Shown in pieces: positions 56,830-64,000 of a stretch of DNA of 64,000 nt (position 1 is its first letter; each line of letters starts with the position of its first letter). The notes beneath the pieces were generated by a model that saw only the letters and a list, made by a program, of their open reading frames with translations, ran no database searches and was not told where the DNA came from. The translations under genes were made by a program, and so were the position numbers. Origin of the DNA: Janibacter sp. CX7. Its GTDB lineage: Bacteria > Actinomycetota > Actinomycetes > Actinomycetales > Dermatophilaceae. The stretch covers positions 2,666,001-2,730,000 of the forward strand of contig NZ_CP101464.1 of NCBI RefSeq assembly GCF_024362365.1, written 5' to 3'.

Positions 56830-58392
56830 TCAGCGACGGCGGCGGCTGGTGCCGAAGATCGAGCGGGTGATCTCGCGGCCGATGACCGTGCCGGCCGAGC
56901 GCAGCGCGGACTTGAAGGCGGAGCTGCCCACGACCTTCTCGACCATGCCCTCCTCCTCCTTGGGCTGCCGGGGGGCCTTCGGTGCCTTCGACGGGGCCGG
57001 CGGGGCCTCCCCCTTCGCCTCGTCCTCCCCGGGCGCCGGGGCGGCCTCGAGCCGCGCCGAGAGCTTTTCGTAGGCGGACTCGCGATCGAGGGCCTCGGAG
57101 TACTTCGGGGCGAGGGGCGACGCGGTGGTGGTCTGCTCGAGCAGCTCGGGCGCCGAGGGCGCCATGAGCGACTGGGGCGCGCGCATCATCGTGTGCGCCA
57201 CCGGGGTCGGCGTGCCCTTGTCGCCGAGGACCGTGACGACGGCCTCGCCGGTGCCGAGCTGGGTGAGCAGCTCCTCGAGGTCGTAGTCGGTGTGCGGATA
57301 GGTCTTGACCGCCGCCTTGATCGCCTTGGCGTCCTCGGGGGTGAAGGCTCGCAGCTGGTGCTGGACGCGGTTGCCGAGCTGGGCGAGCACGTCGGCCGGC
57401 ACGTCCTTGGGGCTCTGCGTCACGAAGAAGACGCCGACCCCCTTCGACCGGATGAGGCGGACGGTCTGCTCGATGGCGTCCTGGAAGGGCTTGCTCGCCT
57501 CGTCGAAGAGCAGGTGCGCCTCGTCGAAGAAGAAGACGAGCTTCGGCTTGTCGGCGTCACCGACCTCGGGCAGGTCGTGGAAGAGGTCGGCGAGCAGCCA
57601 CATGAGGAAGGTCGAGAAGAGCTGCGGTCGCTGCTGGACAGCGGGCAGCTCGAGGCAGGTGACGACGCCGCGGCCGTCGCCGGCCACCCGCATCAGGTCA
57701 GCGGTGTCGAACTCCGGCTCACCGAAGAAGACGTCGGCGCCCTGGTCCTCGAAGGCGATCAGCTGACGCAGGATCACGCCGGCCGTCGCGCTCGAGAGCC
57801 CGCCGAGGGCCTTGAGCTCGGCCTTGCCCTCGTCGGAGAGCAGGTGCTGGATCACCGCACGCAGGTCCTTGAGGTCGAGCAGCGCCAGACCCTGCTTGTC
57901 GGCGAAGTGGAAGATCAGCCCCAGGCTCGACTCCTGGGTCGCGTTGAGGCCCAGGACCTTGCTCAGCAGGGTTGGACCGAAGCTCGTGATCGTCGTGCGG
58001 ATCGGCACCCCCGTGCCCTGGCCACCGAGGGTGAGGAACTCCGTCGGGTAGCCCGCGGCTTGCCAGTCCTGACCGACAGAGGCAGTGCGCGCGGTGAGCT
58101 TCTCGCCCCCTTCGCCCGGGGTGGCGATGCCCGAGAGGTCACCCTTGATGTCCGCCAGGAAGACGGGGACACCCTGCGCGGACAGCTGCTCGGCCATCAC
58201 CTGCAGGCTCTTGGTCTTGCCGGTACCCGTCGCGCCGGCGACGAGACCGTGCTTGGTCAGGCTCGCGAGCGGCACCCGCACGGGGGCATCGGGGTGGGGT
58301 TGGCCGTCGACGACGGTGGCGCCGAGCTCGACCGCCGGCGTCTCGAAGGCATAGCCGGCGCGGATGGTGTCCAGGAGTGAAGAGTCGGTCAC
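56830..58392 (-). CDS. HerA-like/DUF853 P-loop ATPase
   Basis: The 520-residue FtsK/HerA-superfamily ATPase has Walker A GATGTGKTK (about 51-59), Walker B LVFFFDEAHLLFD and VFFVTQSPKDVP. It belongs to the DUF853 family of putative DNA translocases or helicases (YjgR type). After residue 430 the C-terminus is Pro/Ala/Glu rich and ends in a basic patch (FGTSRRRR). GTG 58392 is 7 nt after TAGGCT (58405-58400), probably leaderless; it is divergent from the small gene at 58444 with 51 bp between. Confidence 0.88.
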   Translation of the reverse strand: MTDSSLLDTIRAGYAFETPAVELGATVVDGQPHPDAPVRVPLASLTKHGLVAGATGTGKTKSLQVMAEQLSAQGVPVFLADIKGDLSGIATPGEGGEKLTARTASVGQDWQAAGYPTEFLTLGGQGTGVPIRTTITSFGPTLLSKVLGLNATQESSLGLIFHFADKQGLALLDLKDLRAVIQHLLSDEGKAELKALGGLSSATAGVILRQLIAFEDQGADVFFGEPEFDTADLMRVAGDGRGVVTCLELPAVQQRPQLFSTFLMWLLADLFHDLPEVGDADKPKLVFFFDEAHLLFDEASKPFQDAIEQTVRLIRSKGVGVFFVTQSPKDVPADVLAQLGNRVQHQLRAFTPEDAKAIKAAVKTYPHTDYDLEELLTQLGTGEAVVTVLGDKGTPTPVAHTMMRAPQSLMAPSAPELLEQTTTASPLAPKYSEALDRESAYEKLSARLEAAPAPGEDEAKGEAPPAPSKAPKAPRQPKEEEGMVEKVVGSSAFKSALRSAGTVIGREITRSIFGTSRRRR

Positions 58393-58443
58393 AAGCCCGA
58401 GCCTAGTGCGACCGCCCGCAGCCCTCGCTCTTATCGTGGCCGG
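58393..58443. promoter_or_regulatory. 51-bp divergent intergenic region with two leaderless -10 boxes
   Basis: Minus-strand TAGGCT (58405-58400) is 7 nt before GTG 58392; plus-strand TATCGT (58432-58437) is 6 nt before GTG 58444. No Shine-Dalgarno sequence precedes either start. Confidence 0.6.
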
Positions 58444-58743
58444 GTGATCTTCCAGTCCGTCGGTGACACCCGCCCCTACCCCGCCCACGGGCGCAAGAGC
58501 CCCCGCGACTGGGCCGACGTCCCGCCGCGCGCGGTCCGCCTGGAGCAGCTGACGACGACGAAGAGCGCGCTCAACCTCCACGACCTGCTCGCCGACGACT
58601 CGACCTTCTACGGCGACCTCTTCCCGCACGTCGTGCTCTGGCGCGGCCGCCACTACCTCGAGGACGGCCTGCACCGCGCCCTTCGCGCCGCGCTCCAGCA
58701 GCGCTCGACCCTGCACGCCCGGGTGCTCGAGATCGCGGACTGA
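58444..58743 (+). CDS. Small conserved protein, annotated in relatives as VapB-like
   Basis: The 99-residue protein carries IFQSVGDTRPYPAHGRKSP near its start and LFPHVVLWRGRHYLEDGLHRALRAAL as its longest conserved block. Actinobacterial relatives are often labelled type II antitoxin, VapB family, although no toxin gene is present here. It is followed 9 nt later by a LytR_C gene, an association I believe to be widespread. Function unknown; the antitoxin label is weakly supported. Confidence 0.75.
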   Translation: MIFQSVGDTRPYPAHGRKSPRDWADVPPRAVRLEQLTTTKSALNLHDLLADDSTFYGDLFPHVVLWRGRHYLEDGLHRALRAALQQRSTLHARVLEIAD

Positions 58744-58752
58744 GGACCTGCG

Positions 58753-59253
58753 GTGAGCGAGGACGCCTACTACGGGAGCGGCAGCGGGGCGCGGTCGCGT
58801 CGCCGCCGAGCGGTCGTCACCGTGCTCGTCGTCCTCCTGCTGCTCTTCTTCGCGCTCTGGTACGCGATGTCCTACATCCGGGCCGACCAGGGTGCGGGCT
58901 CGACGAACGCGTCGGTGCCGGCACGGCCGGCGTGCACCAGCTCACCGCAGCAGGTGCAGGTCAACGTCTACAACGCGACCAACCGCGACGGACTCGCCGC
59001 CCGGGTCGCCGCGCAGCTCAAGGACCGCGGCTTCGTCGTCAAGACCGTGGCCAACGACCCGAAGAAGCGCACCGTCACCGGCCGCGGGGAGCTGCGCTAC
59101 GGCACCGGCAGCTTCGCCGATGCCCAGCTCGTGCTGCGGCACACCGGCAGCTTCCAGCGGATCAAGGACAGTCGTCAGCGGCGCACCGTCGACGTCGTCG
59201 TCGGCCCGGAATTCACCCGGCTCGTGGCGGAGGACAAGGTCACCACCTGCTGA
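58753..59253 (+). CDS. Single-pass membrane protein with LytR_C domain
   Basis: The 166-residue protein has a basic N-terminus (RSRRRRA), one transmembrane helix (about 19-42) and an extracytoplasmic LytR_C domain (VQVNVYNATNRDGLAARVA to VDVVVGPEF). It is the short counterpart of the double-domain protein at 44421. The GTG start follows CGGTGAGC without a strong ribosome site, so it may be translated by coupling to the preceding gene. Confidence 0.88.
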   Translation: MSEDAYYGSGSGARSRRRRAVVTVLVVLLLLFFALWYAMSYIRADQGAGSTNASVPARPACTSSPQQVQVNVYNATNRDGLAARVAAQLKDRGFVVKTVANDPKKRTVTGRGELRYGTGSFADAQLVLRHTGSFQRIKDSRQRRTVDVVVGPEFTRLVAEDKVTTC

Positions 59254-59299
59254 TCCGCCCGGGCGGATCGGCCACCGGGTCCCCCTTCGTCCGCGCCCG

Positions 59300-59650
59300 T
59301 CAGGGGCGGGTCGACGTCAGCTCGACCTTGTCATCGCCGACGGAGTCGCAGGTGATGGTCGTGTCGGAGACCTGGAAGCTCTCGCCCTGAGTGCAACGGT
59401 TGTCGGCGCCACCGGCCTGGATGACCGCCTCACCGCCCTGCTTCGCCGAGACGAGGCGGATGCGGTCGTGGTGCTTCAGGTCCTTGCCCGAGGTGTAGGA
59501 CTTCGGGAAGTCGTAGAAGTCGTTGCCCTGGATCGAGATCTTGCACGTGTTGTCGGTGTCGCACTTCGCGCTCCACGAGTCGCAGCCAGCGAGGGGCAGG
59601 ACCGCCACGGCGACGGCGAGGGGGGCGAGGGCTCGAAGGGGGTGGCGCAT
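59300..59650 (-). CDS. Probable lipoprotein of unknown function
   Basis: The 116-residue product has a typical lipoprotein signal: MRHPLRALAPLAVAVAVLPLAGC with the lipobox LAGC at residues 20-23. The mature part is short and cysteine-containing (SAKCDTDNTCKIS, GADNRCTQGE, TTITCDSVG), likely with disulfides. ATG 59650 is chosen to place the signal correctly (59659 is an alternative). No family recognised. Confidence 0.72.
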   Translation of the reverse strand: MRHPLRALAPLAVAVAVLPLAGCDSWSAKCDTDNTCKISIQGNDFYDFPKSYTSGKDLKHHDRIRLVSAKQGGEAVIQAGGADNRCTQGESFQVSDTTITCDSVGDDKVELTSTRP

Positions 59651-59730
59651 GGGATCCATGGAACCAGACGCTCGAGGACGGCGCCGGTCGGGGGCGCGCC
59701 CGCCGGGGGCGGATGCTTGGGGCGGACGCA

Positions 59731-59767
59731 CGAAGGTCCCGCCCGGGCGTACCGGACGGGACCTTCG
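59731..59767 (-). terminator. Intrinsic terminator of tRNA-Ser(CGA)
   Basis: An 11-bp stem CGAAGGTCCCG (59731-59741) / CGGGACCTTCG (59757-59767), extended by a few pairs past a mismatch, starting about 10 nt downstream of the tRNA on the minus strand. Confidence 0.7.
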
Positions 59768-59776
59768 ATCAGCTGG

Positions 59777-59863
59777 CGGTGGCGGTGGGATTTGAACCCA
59801 CGGTCGGCGTCAACCGACAAACGCTTTCGAGGCGTTCTCCTTAGGCCGCTCGGACACGCCACC
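59777..59863 (-). tRNA. tRNA-Ser (anticodon CGA)
   Basis: An 87-nt class II tRNA: acceptor GGTGGCG/CGCCACC, anticodon stem AACGC/GCGTT with loop CTCGAAA (anticodon CGA), long variable arm, T loop GTTCAAATC. CCA is not encoded. Confidence 0.95.
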
Positions 59864-59946
59864 GCGGAGCACAATACAAGGTGAGCGGGCGGGCCCGAAA
59901 TCGTCGCCGGAGCCGACCATCCGGCACCCCGAGGACGAAGGGATCC

Positions 59947-60444
59947 TCAGGCCGGGTCGACATCGGCGCGGCGACCGCCGAAGAAGTCCAGGAGCAGGTG
60001 CGCGGCCTCCCCTTCGCGCACCCCGCCGACGACCTCGGCCCGGTGGACGGACCGGCGGTCGCGCACGACGTCCCACACCGACCCGCAGGCGCCCATCTTG
60101 GAGTCCCATGCCCCGAGGACCACCCGTGGGACGCGACTGGCGACGACGGCACCGGCGCACATCGGGCACGGCTCGAGGGTGACGACGAGGGTGCACCCAG
60201 TCAGGCGCCACTCCCCCTTCGTCTCGGCCGCGGCGCGCAGCGCGACGACCTCCGCATGACCGGTCGGGTCCCCGTCCCGCTCCCGCGTGTTGCGACCCTC
60301 GCCGATGATCACGCCGGAGGCGTCGACGACGACGGCACCGACCGGGATGTCGCCGTCGGCCGCCGCCTCGCGGGCCAGCTCGAGGGCACGGTCCATCCAC
60401 GCCTCCTCGACGAGGCGCTGCGGACGGGTGGGGTCAGGACTCAC
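59947..60444 (-). CDS. tadA: tRNA-specific adenosine deaminase (TadA family)
   Basis: The 165-residue zinc deaminase converts A34 to inosine in tRNA-Arg(ACG). Motifs [10 protein letters not shown] (zinc His and catalytic Glu near 60) and EPCPMCAGA (zinc cysteines, about 91-99). GTG 60444 gives an N-terminus of about 16 residues before the conserved [12 protein letters not shown]; an internal Met there is an alternative. Divergent from upp with 33 bp between. Confidence 0.93.
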   Translation of the reverse strand: MSPDPTRPQRLVEEAWMDRALELAREAAADGDIPVGAVVVDASGVIIGEGRNTRERDGDPTGHAEVVALRAAAETKGEWRLTGCTLVVTLEPCPMCAGAVVASRVPRVVLGAWDSKMGACGSVWDVVRDRRSVHRAEVVGGVREGEAAHLLLDFFGGRRADVDPA

Positions 60445-60477
60445 GGGGACAGTCTCGCGCACGGTAGTTTCGGCACC

Positions 60478-61116
60478 ATGCGCGTCATCGTCGCGGACCA
60501 CCCGCTCATCGCCCACAAGCTGACCTACCTGCGGCACAAGGGCACCGACAGCCCGACCTTCCGTCGGCTCGCCGACGAGCTGGTCACCCTGCTCGCCTAC
60601 GAGGCGACGCGTGAGGTGCGCACCGAGCCCTTCGAGATCGAGACGCCGGTGAGCGCGACGACGGGCATCAAGCTGTCGACGCCCAAGCCGCTCGTCGTGC
60701 CGATCCTGCGCGCCGGCCTGGGCATGCTCGAGGGCATGGTGCGGCTGCTGCCGACCGCCGAGGTGGGCTTCCTCGGCATGCTGCGCAACGAGGAGACCCT
60801 CGAGGCGGTCACCTATGCCAACCGCCTGCCCGACGACCTGTCGGGCCGTCAGTGCTACGTCATCGACCCGATGCTCGCCACGGGCGGCACCCTCGCGATG
60901 TCGATCCAGTACCTCGTCGACCGCGGCGCCGACGACATCACGGCCGTCACGCTGCTCGCCGCCCCCGAGGGCATCGCGGCGGTCGAGCGCGAGCTGGCCG
61001 ACCTCGACGTGCCGGTGACCCTCGTGACCGGGGCGATCGACGAGCGGCTCAACGAGCAGGGCTACATCGTCCCTGGTCTCGGCGACGCCGGTGACCGGCT
61101 CTACGGCGTGGTCTGA
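60478..61116 (+). CDS. upp: Uracil phosphoribosyltransferase
   Basis: The 212-residue salvage enzyme makes UMP from uracil and PRPP. Family features: [38 protein letters not shown]-binding [11 protein letters not shown], and the C-terminal uracil-binding [15 protein letters not shown] 60478 is 7 nt after TAGTTT (60465-60470), indicating a leaderless mRNA. Confidence 0.97.
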   Translation: MRVIVADHPLIAHKLTYLRHKGTDSPTFRRLADELVTLLAYEATREVRTEPFEIETPVSATTGIKLSTPKPLVVPILRAGLGMLEGMVRLLPTAEVGFLGMLRNEETLEAVTYANRLPDDLSGRQCYVIDPMLATGGTLAMSIQYLVDRGADDITAVTLLAAPEGIAAVERELADLDVPVTLVTGAIDERLNEQGYIVPGLGDAGDRLYGVV

Positions 61117-61206
61117 CCCGTCACACCCGTCACATCTGCAACACTGGGCGGGTTCCACGCCCGACCCGGGCCACCCGCTGCCCGCAGACGACGCAGGAGT
61201 ACGACC

Positions 61207-61380
61207 ATGAACACGCCGCCGATCAAGAAGATCGTCCTCTGGCTGCTCACGATCTTCCTGCTCTACGCGATCCTCACCTCGCCCAACGAGGCAGCCAACA
61301 TCGTCGGCTCCGCCTGGGACGTCGTCGCCAACGGCGTGCGCAACATCGGCCGCTTCTTCGACTCGCTGATCGCCAGGTAA
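61207..61380 (+). CDS. Small single-pass membrane protein
   Basis: The 57-residue protein reads NTPPIKKIVLWLLTIFLLYA (one transmembrane helix at about 7-23) and then an amphipathic polar part ending GRFFDSLIAR. ATG 61207 has GGAG 7 nt upstream. It ends 2 nt before the PH-domain gene, so it is probably cotranscribed and may act with it. Too short for family assignment. Confidence 0.8.
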   Translation: MNTPPIKKIVLWLLTIFLLYAILTSPNEAANIVGSAWDVVANGVRNIGRFFDSLIAR

Positions 61381-61382
61381 CC

Positions 61383-62135
61383 ATGGCACCGGAGGTCACC
61401 CGCGTGGCCCACCGGGGGCTGCGCAAATACCTCCTCCCCGGCGAGACCCCGGTCGCGGAGATCCGCCACCACCGGATCGTGCTCGCCAAGCCCTTCGGCA
61501 TCGCGCTCGCCGTCCTCGCGCTCGTCGTCTGGCTCGACGTGTCGGTGAGCGACGCCAATGCCGGCATCCTCGGCTACGCGTGGTGGATCTGGTTCGCCGT
61601 CGTCGGCTGGGCCGCCTGGAAGTGGATCGAGTGGCGCCACACCCGGGTCGTGGCGACGACGAAGCGGATCGTCCTCTTCGAGGGGTGGATCAACCACAAG
61701 GTCTCGATGATGCCCCTGAAGAAGGTCACCGACATGGCCTACGAGCGCTCCGTCCTCGGGCGCATCCTCGGCTACGGCACCTTCGTCCTCGAGAGCGCCG
61801 GCCAGGACCAGGCCCTCTCGAGCATCGAGTTCGTCCCCGACCCCGACGACAACTACCGGGCGATCTGCTCCGTGGTCTTCGGCATGGGCCCCCTCGACGA
61901 CGAGGACGAAGGGGGGTCCGCCGACGACGAGCAGGCCTGGGAGACCTCGCAGGACTTCGCCACCCGCCTCGGCGTCGTCGACGGCGTCTACGTCGGTGGC
62001 CCGCCGACGGACGGCTACGAGGACCCACCGGTCATCTCCCACGGAGCGTCGATCTACCGCAGCCGCGACCTCGTCCGGCGCGACCACGACGCCGACACCG
62101 GCGAGCTGCCGCCGTACGACCCCGACGCCTACTGA
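61383..62135 (+). CDS. Bacterial PH-domain (bPH2) membrane protein
   Basis: The 250-residue protein has two hydrophobic helices (about 38-55 and 62-80) followed by a bPH2-type pleckstrin-like domain: RVVATTKRIVLFEGWINHKVSMMPL, VTDMAYERSVLGRILGYG and FVLESAGQDQALSSIEFVPDP (given as parts). The last 80 residues are acidic and disordered. Family role is unclear; it may bind membranes or partner proteins. Confidence 0.85.
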   Translation: MAPEVTRVAHRGLRKYLLPGETPVAEIRHHRIVLAKPFGIALAVLALVVWLDVSVSDANAGILGYAWWIWFAVVGWAAWKWIEWRHTRVVATTKRIVLFEGWINHKVSMMPLKKVTDMAYERSVLGRILGYGTFVLESAGQDQALSSIEFVPDPDDNYRAICSVVFGMGPLDDEDEGGSADDEQAWETSQDFATRLGVVDGVYVGGPPTDGYEDPPVISHGASIYRSRDLVRRDHDADTGELPPYDPDAY

Positions 62136-62149
62136 CCCTCCCCCTTCGC

Positions 62150-62193
62150 CCCCGTAACTCTGCAAAACCCTAGGGTCCTGCAGAGTTACGGGG
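62150..62193. repeat. CCCTAGGG-loop hairpin element, copy 1
   Basis: A perfect 15-bp stem, CCCCGTAACTCTGCA (62150-62164) with its complement (62179-62193), encloses the 14-nt loop AAACCCTAGGGTCC. Together with copies 2 and 3 it defines a family with an invariant loop core and variable stem. It lies 15 nt after the PH-domain gene. Confidence 0.85.
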
Positions 62194-62237
62194 CTCCGAA
62201 CTGTGCAAAACCCTAGGGTTCTGCACAGTTCGGAGCC
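62192..62237. repeat. CCCTAGGG-loop hairpin element, copy 2
   Basis: A perfect 16-bp stem (62192-62207 with 62222-62237) encloses the loop AAACCCTAGGGTTC. Its stem sequence GGCTCCGAACTGTGCA differs from copy 1 except for the TGCA next to the loop. It overlaps copy 1 by 2 nt, forming a tandem double hairpin between convergent genes. Confidence 0.85.
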
Positions 62238-62257
62238 GGGTTCAGCGGCGCCCGGGA

Positions 62258-63220
62258 TCAGGCGGGGTCGGTGCCGCGCAGGCGGCGCAGGGCGGTGACG
62301 GCCTCCCAGCCGCAGATGACGGCGATGCCGACGGCCACGGCCGGCAGCGAGATGCTCCAGTCGTCGCTCCACCCGAAGGTCGCGTGGAACTCCGCGGGCA
62401 GGTCGGTGAGGAGCCGGTCGGTGAGCAGCAGCCAGACGAGCACCACCCCCGAGACGACCGCGCTCACCAGGCTCACGACCGCGAGCGGCGTGGACCAGCC
62501 GCCGCGCGCCCACGCCGCCACGGTCACGAGCACGTCGACGGCGAGGAAGCCGATGATGACCGCCTGCCAGCCCAGACCCAGCGTCGGGTCGAGGACCTGC
62601 ACCGCGTGCTCGCCGACTCCTCCCCACTGCCACAGGCACAGACCGATGACGACGAGGGTCGAGACGACCTCGAAGAGCATCTCCGCCATGCTGGCCCGAC
62701 GCGCACGGTCGGCCGGGTCGGCGAGCTCGTCCGGGTTCCACGTGCCGACGAGGCCCTGCTGCTCACCCGGGCTGCCGTAGCGCTCGGCGACCGCGAAGAC
62801 GAGCGTGGTCCAGAAGACGACGTGCACCGCCACCTGGAAGGCGAGCGCCACCCCCTCCCCCACGATCTCGCCGAAGCCCGCGTCGCTGCCCACGGCGTGC
62901 CCGACGATCGAGCCCACGAGCGACAGCGGGACGAGGATGGCCAGGAGCACCTTGACCAGGCGCACCCACGCGGGGAAGAAGGCCGGACCGACGAGGTGGT
63001 TGGGCCGCCCGCCGTACTCACGGGCGAGGACGTCCGGGTCGCCGAGCCCGACGATGGTCTCGCGTTCGGCGGCGACCGGCTCCTCACCGGCGGCGACCCT
63101 CCCTTCGACCGTCTCCTCGATCGTGCCGCGCAGCTCGCGGGCGATGTCCGGCCCGGTCTCCGGCGGGAGCTGGCGGGTCACGGTCCACACATATCGGTCG
63201 GTCAGGCTCGTGCCACTCAT
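62258..63220 (-). CDS. HAAS-domain-like membrane protein paired with PadR regulator
   Basis: The 320-residue protein starts with a soluble domain (SLTDRYVWTVTRQLPPET, ELRGTIEETVEGRVAAGE, DPDVLAREYGGRPN) like the HAAS/permease-prefix domains encoded next to PadR genes, followed by six or so transmembrane helices. Its ATG overlaps the PadR stop by 4 nt. Function unknown; HAAS proteins are thought to be signalling or transport-associated. Confidence 0.8.
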   Translation of the reverse strand: MSGTSLTDRYVWTVTRQLPPETGPDIARELRGTIEETVEGRVAAGEEPVAAERETIVGLGDPDVLAREYGGRPNHLVGPAFFPAWVRLVKVLLAILVPLSLVGSIVGHAVGSDAGFGEIVGEGVALAFQVAVHVVFWTTLVFAVAERYGSPGEQQGLVGTWNPDELADPADRARRASMAEMLFEVVSTLVVIGLCLWQWGGVGEHAVQVLDPTLGLGWQAVIIGFLAVDVLVTVAAWARGGWSTPLAVVSLVSAVVSGVVLVWLLLTDRLLTDLPAEFHATFGWSDDWSISLPAVAVGIAVICGWEAVTALRRLRGTDPA

Positions 63221-63552
63221 GACTGGTCTCCGTCCAGTGCGGCGATCGCCGAGTCGAGGGATCGCCATTCGGTCATCAGGTGGGCGCGCAGGTCGGCGCC
63301 GGCCGGGCTCGTGCGGTAGAACTTCCGCGGCCTGGCCTCGTCGGTGTTCCACTCGCTCGTCAGCAGGCCCTGCTTCTCGAGGCGCCGCAGGAGCGGGTAG
63401 AGCGTGTTGCCGTCCACCGCGAAGCCCGCGGCGTCGAGCGTCTCGAGCAGCGCATAGCCGTAGCGCGGTTCCTCGAGGGTGGCGAGGGCGGCGAGCACGA
63501 CGGTCCCCCGCCTCAGCTCCTGCAGGTGCCCTGCGAGCAGTTCTTCGTCCAT
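63217..63552 (-). CDS. PadR-family transcription regulator
   Basis: The 111-residue winged-helix repressor has LRRGTVVLAALATLEEPRYGYAL, NTLYPLLRRLEKQGLL (recognition and wing) and EARPRKFYRTSPAGADL; it is the short PadR-s2 type with a single C-terminal helix for dimerisation. ATG 63552 has TATGGT 7 nt upstream (leaderless), and the palindrome overlapping that box is probably its own operator. It controls the coupled HAAS-like gene. Confidence 0.92.
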   Translation of the reverse strand: MDEELLAGHLQELRRGTVVLAALATLEEPRYGYALLETLDAAGFAVDGNTLYPLLRRLEKQGLLTSEWNTDEARPRKFYRTSPAGADLRAHLMTEWRSLDSAIAALDGDQS

Positions 63553-63559
63553 GCGTCAC

Positions 63560-63583
63560 ACCATAGTGTGTGTCGCACACTAT
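63560..63583 (-). promoter_or_regulatory. padR promoter with overlapping palindromic operator
   Basis: Palindrome ATAGTGTG-TGTCG-CACACTAT (63563-63583) has 8-bp arms and a 5-nt centre. The minus-strand -10 box TATGGT (63565-63560), 7 nt before the start codon, overlaps its edge, so PadR binding would block its own transcription. Confidence 0.75.
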
Positions 63584-63604
63584 TGTCCATGGGCCACTAT
63601 CCAT

Positions 63605-63632
63605 CTCTGCAAAACCCTAGGGTCTTGCAGAG
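63605..63632. repeat. CCCTAGGG-loop hairpin element, copy 3
   Basis: A 7-bp stem CTCTGCA (63605-63611) / TGCAGAG (63626-63632) with loop AAACCCTAGGGTCT, again 14 nt. The stem and loop match copy 1 next to the loop, but the outer stem is lost. It lies upstream of padR and downstream of pntB. Confidence 0.8.
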
Positions 63633-63663
63633 TCGGGAGCTGGGCGGGAGCGGGCAGGCATGA

Positions 63664-63705
63664 CGAAGGGCGGCGCCCACCCCATCGGGTGAGCGCCGCC
63701 CTTCG
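63664..63705 (-). terminator. Intrinsic terminator after pntB
   Basis: An inverted repeat of about 19 bp (63664-63682 with 63687-63705, one mismatch) whose arms carry CGAAGGGCGGCGC and its complement. It begins 18 nt after the pntB stop. Confidence 0.75.
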
Positions 63706-63723
63706 CTGCGGTCGGCTGGTGGC

Positions 63724-64000
63724 TCAGAGGGCCTTGAGGATCTCGCCGACCTTGTCCTTGGCGTCGCCGAAGAGCATCTGCGTGTTGTCCCGGAAGAAGA
63801 GCGGGTTCTGCACGCCGGCGTAGCCGGTGGCCATGGAGCGCTTGAAGACGATGACGTCCTTGGCGTTCCACACCTCGAGGACCGGCATGCCCGCGATGGG
63901 GCTGCTGGGGTCCTCGGCGGCGGCGGGGTTGACCGTGTCGTTGGCACCGATGACCAGGACGACATCCGTCTCCGGGAAGTCGTCGTTGATCTCGTCCATC
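63724..64000 (-). CDS. pntB: NAD(P) transhydrogenase subunit beta, C-terminal part, 5' end outside window
   Basis: The visible 92 codons contain [46 protein letters not shown] and [10 protein letters not shown], all diagnostic of the NADP(H)-binding domain III of proton-translocating transhydrogenase PntB. The reading frame continues to the window edge, so the start lies beyond base 64000. Function: interconverts NADH and NADPH using the proton gradient. Confidence 0.95.
   Translation of the reverse strand, partial: MDEINDDFPETDVVLVIGANDTVNPAAAEDPSSPIAGMPVLEVWNAKDVIVFKRSMATGYAGVQNPLFFRDNTQMLFGDAKDKVGEILKAL

Noticed and set aside
58444..58743. Type II toxin-antitoxin system
   Set aside because: Only the VapB-like label of relatives suggests it; no toxin gene lies next to it.

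Overview
The window is a 64-kb piece of a high-GC (about 70 %) actinobacterial chromosome. The gene order follows the Mycobacterium tuberculosis Rv3649-to-Rv3720 neighbourhood: DECH helicase, tad genes, acs, EphE-like hydrolase, CoA-type Nudix, nth, crp, MBL hydrolase, RidA, two ArsA-type ATPases, ponA2, metallophosphatase, then ask, recR and dnaX. Gene content, codon use and GC suggest a member of the Intrasporangiaceae/Dermatophilaceae group (Janibacter-like). That assignment is inference; the 16S gene present here would settle it.

Layout. 1-2.2 kb: 3' end of a DEAD/DEAH helicase and two small membrane proteins. 1.9-6.4 kb (minus): a compact Flp/Tad pilus operon (CpaE-like, TadA/CpaF, TadB, TadC, Flp-type pilin, two TadE-like proteins) preceded by a 6C small RNA. 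6.6-13.5 kb: a Fic-fold protein, a LytS/LytTR two-component pair and two solute:sodium (acetate-type) symporters with partner membrane proteins. 13.6-17.3 kb: biotin block bioB-bioN-bioM-bioY and divergent bioQ, with two BioQ-type operators. 17.3-20.5 kb: phenylalanine hydroxylase and acetyl-CoA synthetase. 20.6-26.4 kb: a complete rrn operon (16S-23S-5S, minus) without a spacer tRNA. 26.4-40.5 kb: GDPD, holin-like protein, hydrolases, nth, crp, RidA cluster, paired ArsA-type ATPases, class A penicillin-binding protein. 40.5-44.4 kb: tRNA-Pro, a VOC/GntR unit, YchJ, an enoyl-CoA hydratase relative and a PPi-type phosphofructokinase. 44.4-50 kb: LytR_C protein, aspartate kinase with a cysteine-less Asd relative, an ABC exporter. 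50-56.2 kb: DUF5063, recR, dnaX, FMN reductase, a repeat-rich membrane-anchored protein, SRP RNA and tRNA-Ser. 56.3-64 kb: HerA-like ATPase, a second LytR_C protein, tRNA-Ser, tRNA deaminase, upp, PH-domain protein, PadR/HAAS pair and the end of pntB.

Themes. Genes lie in short, translationally coupled runs with 1- or 4-nt overlaps (ATGA, GTGA, TGATG). At least fifteen genes have a TAnnnT -10 box 6-7 nt before the start codon, implying leaderless mRNAs, including divergent pairs in 28-51 bp. Acetate metabolism (two symporters plus acs) and biotin uptake/synthesis are the clearest metabolic modules.

Most unusual signals: (1) the nonamer CGAAGGGGG or its complement occurs about forty times, equally on both strands, inside genes and as inverted pairs in terminators, which resembles a DNA-uptake signal and is intriguing beside a Tad pilus; (2) a three-copy hairpin family with an invariant 14-nt loop containing ACCCTAGGGT and stems that vary by compensatory change; (3) a two-copy hairpin repeat around CATGAAGAAGTCCGGC between convergent genes; (4) several enzyme relatives that have lost key catalytic residues (Asd, Fic, alpha/beta hydrolase, enoyl-CoA hydratase).
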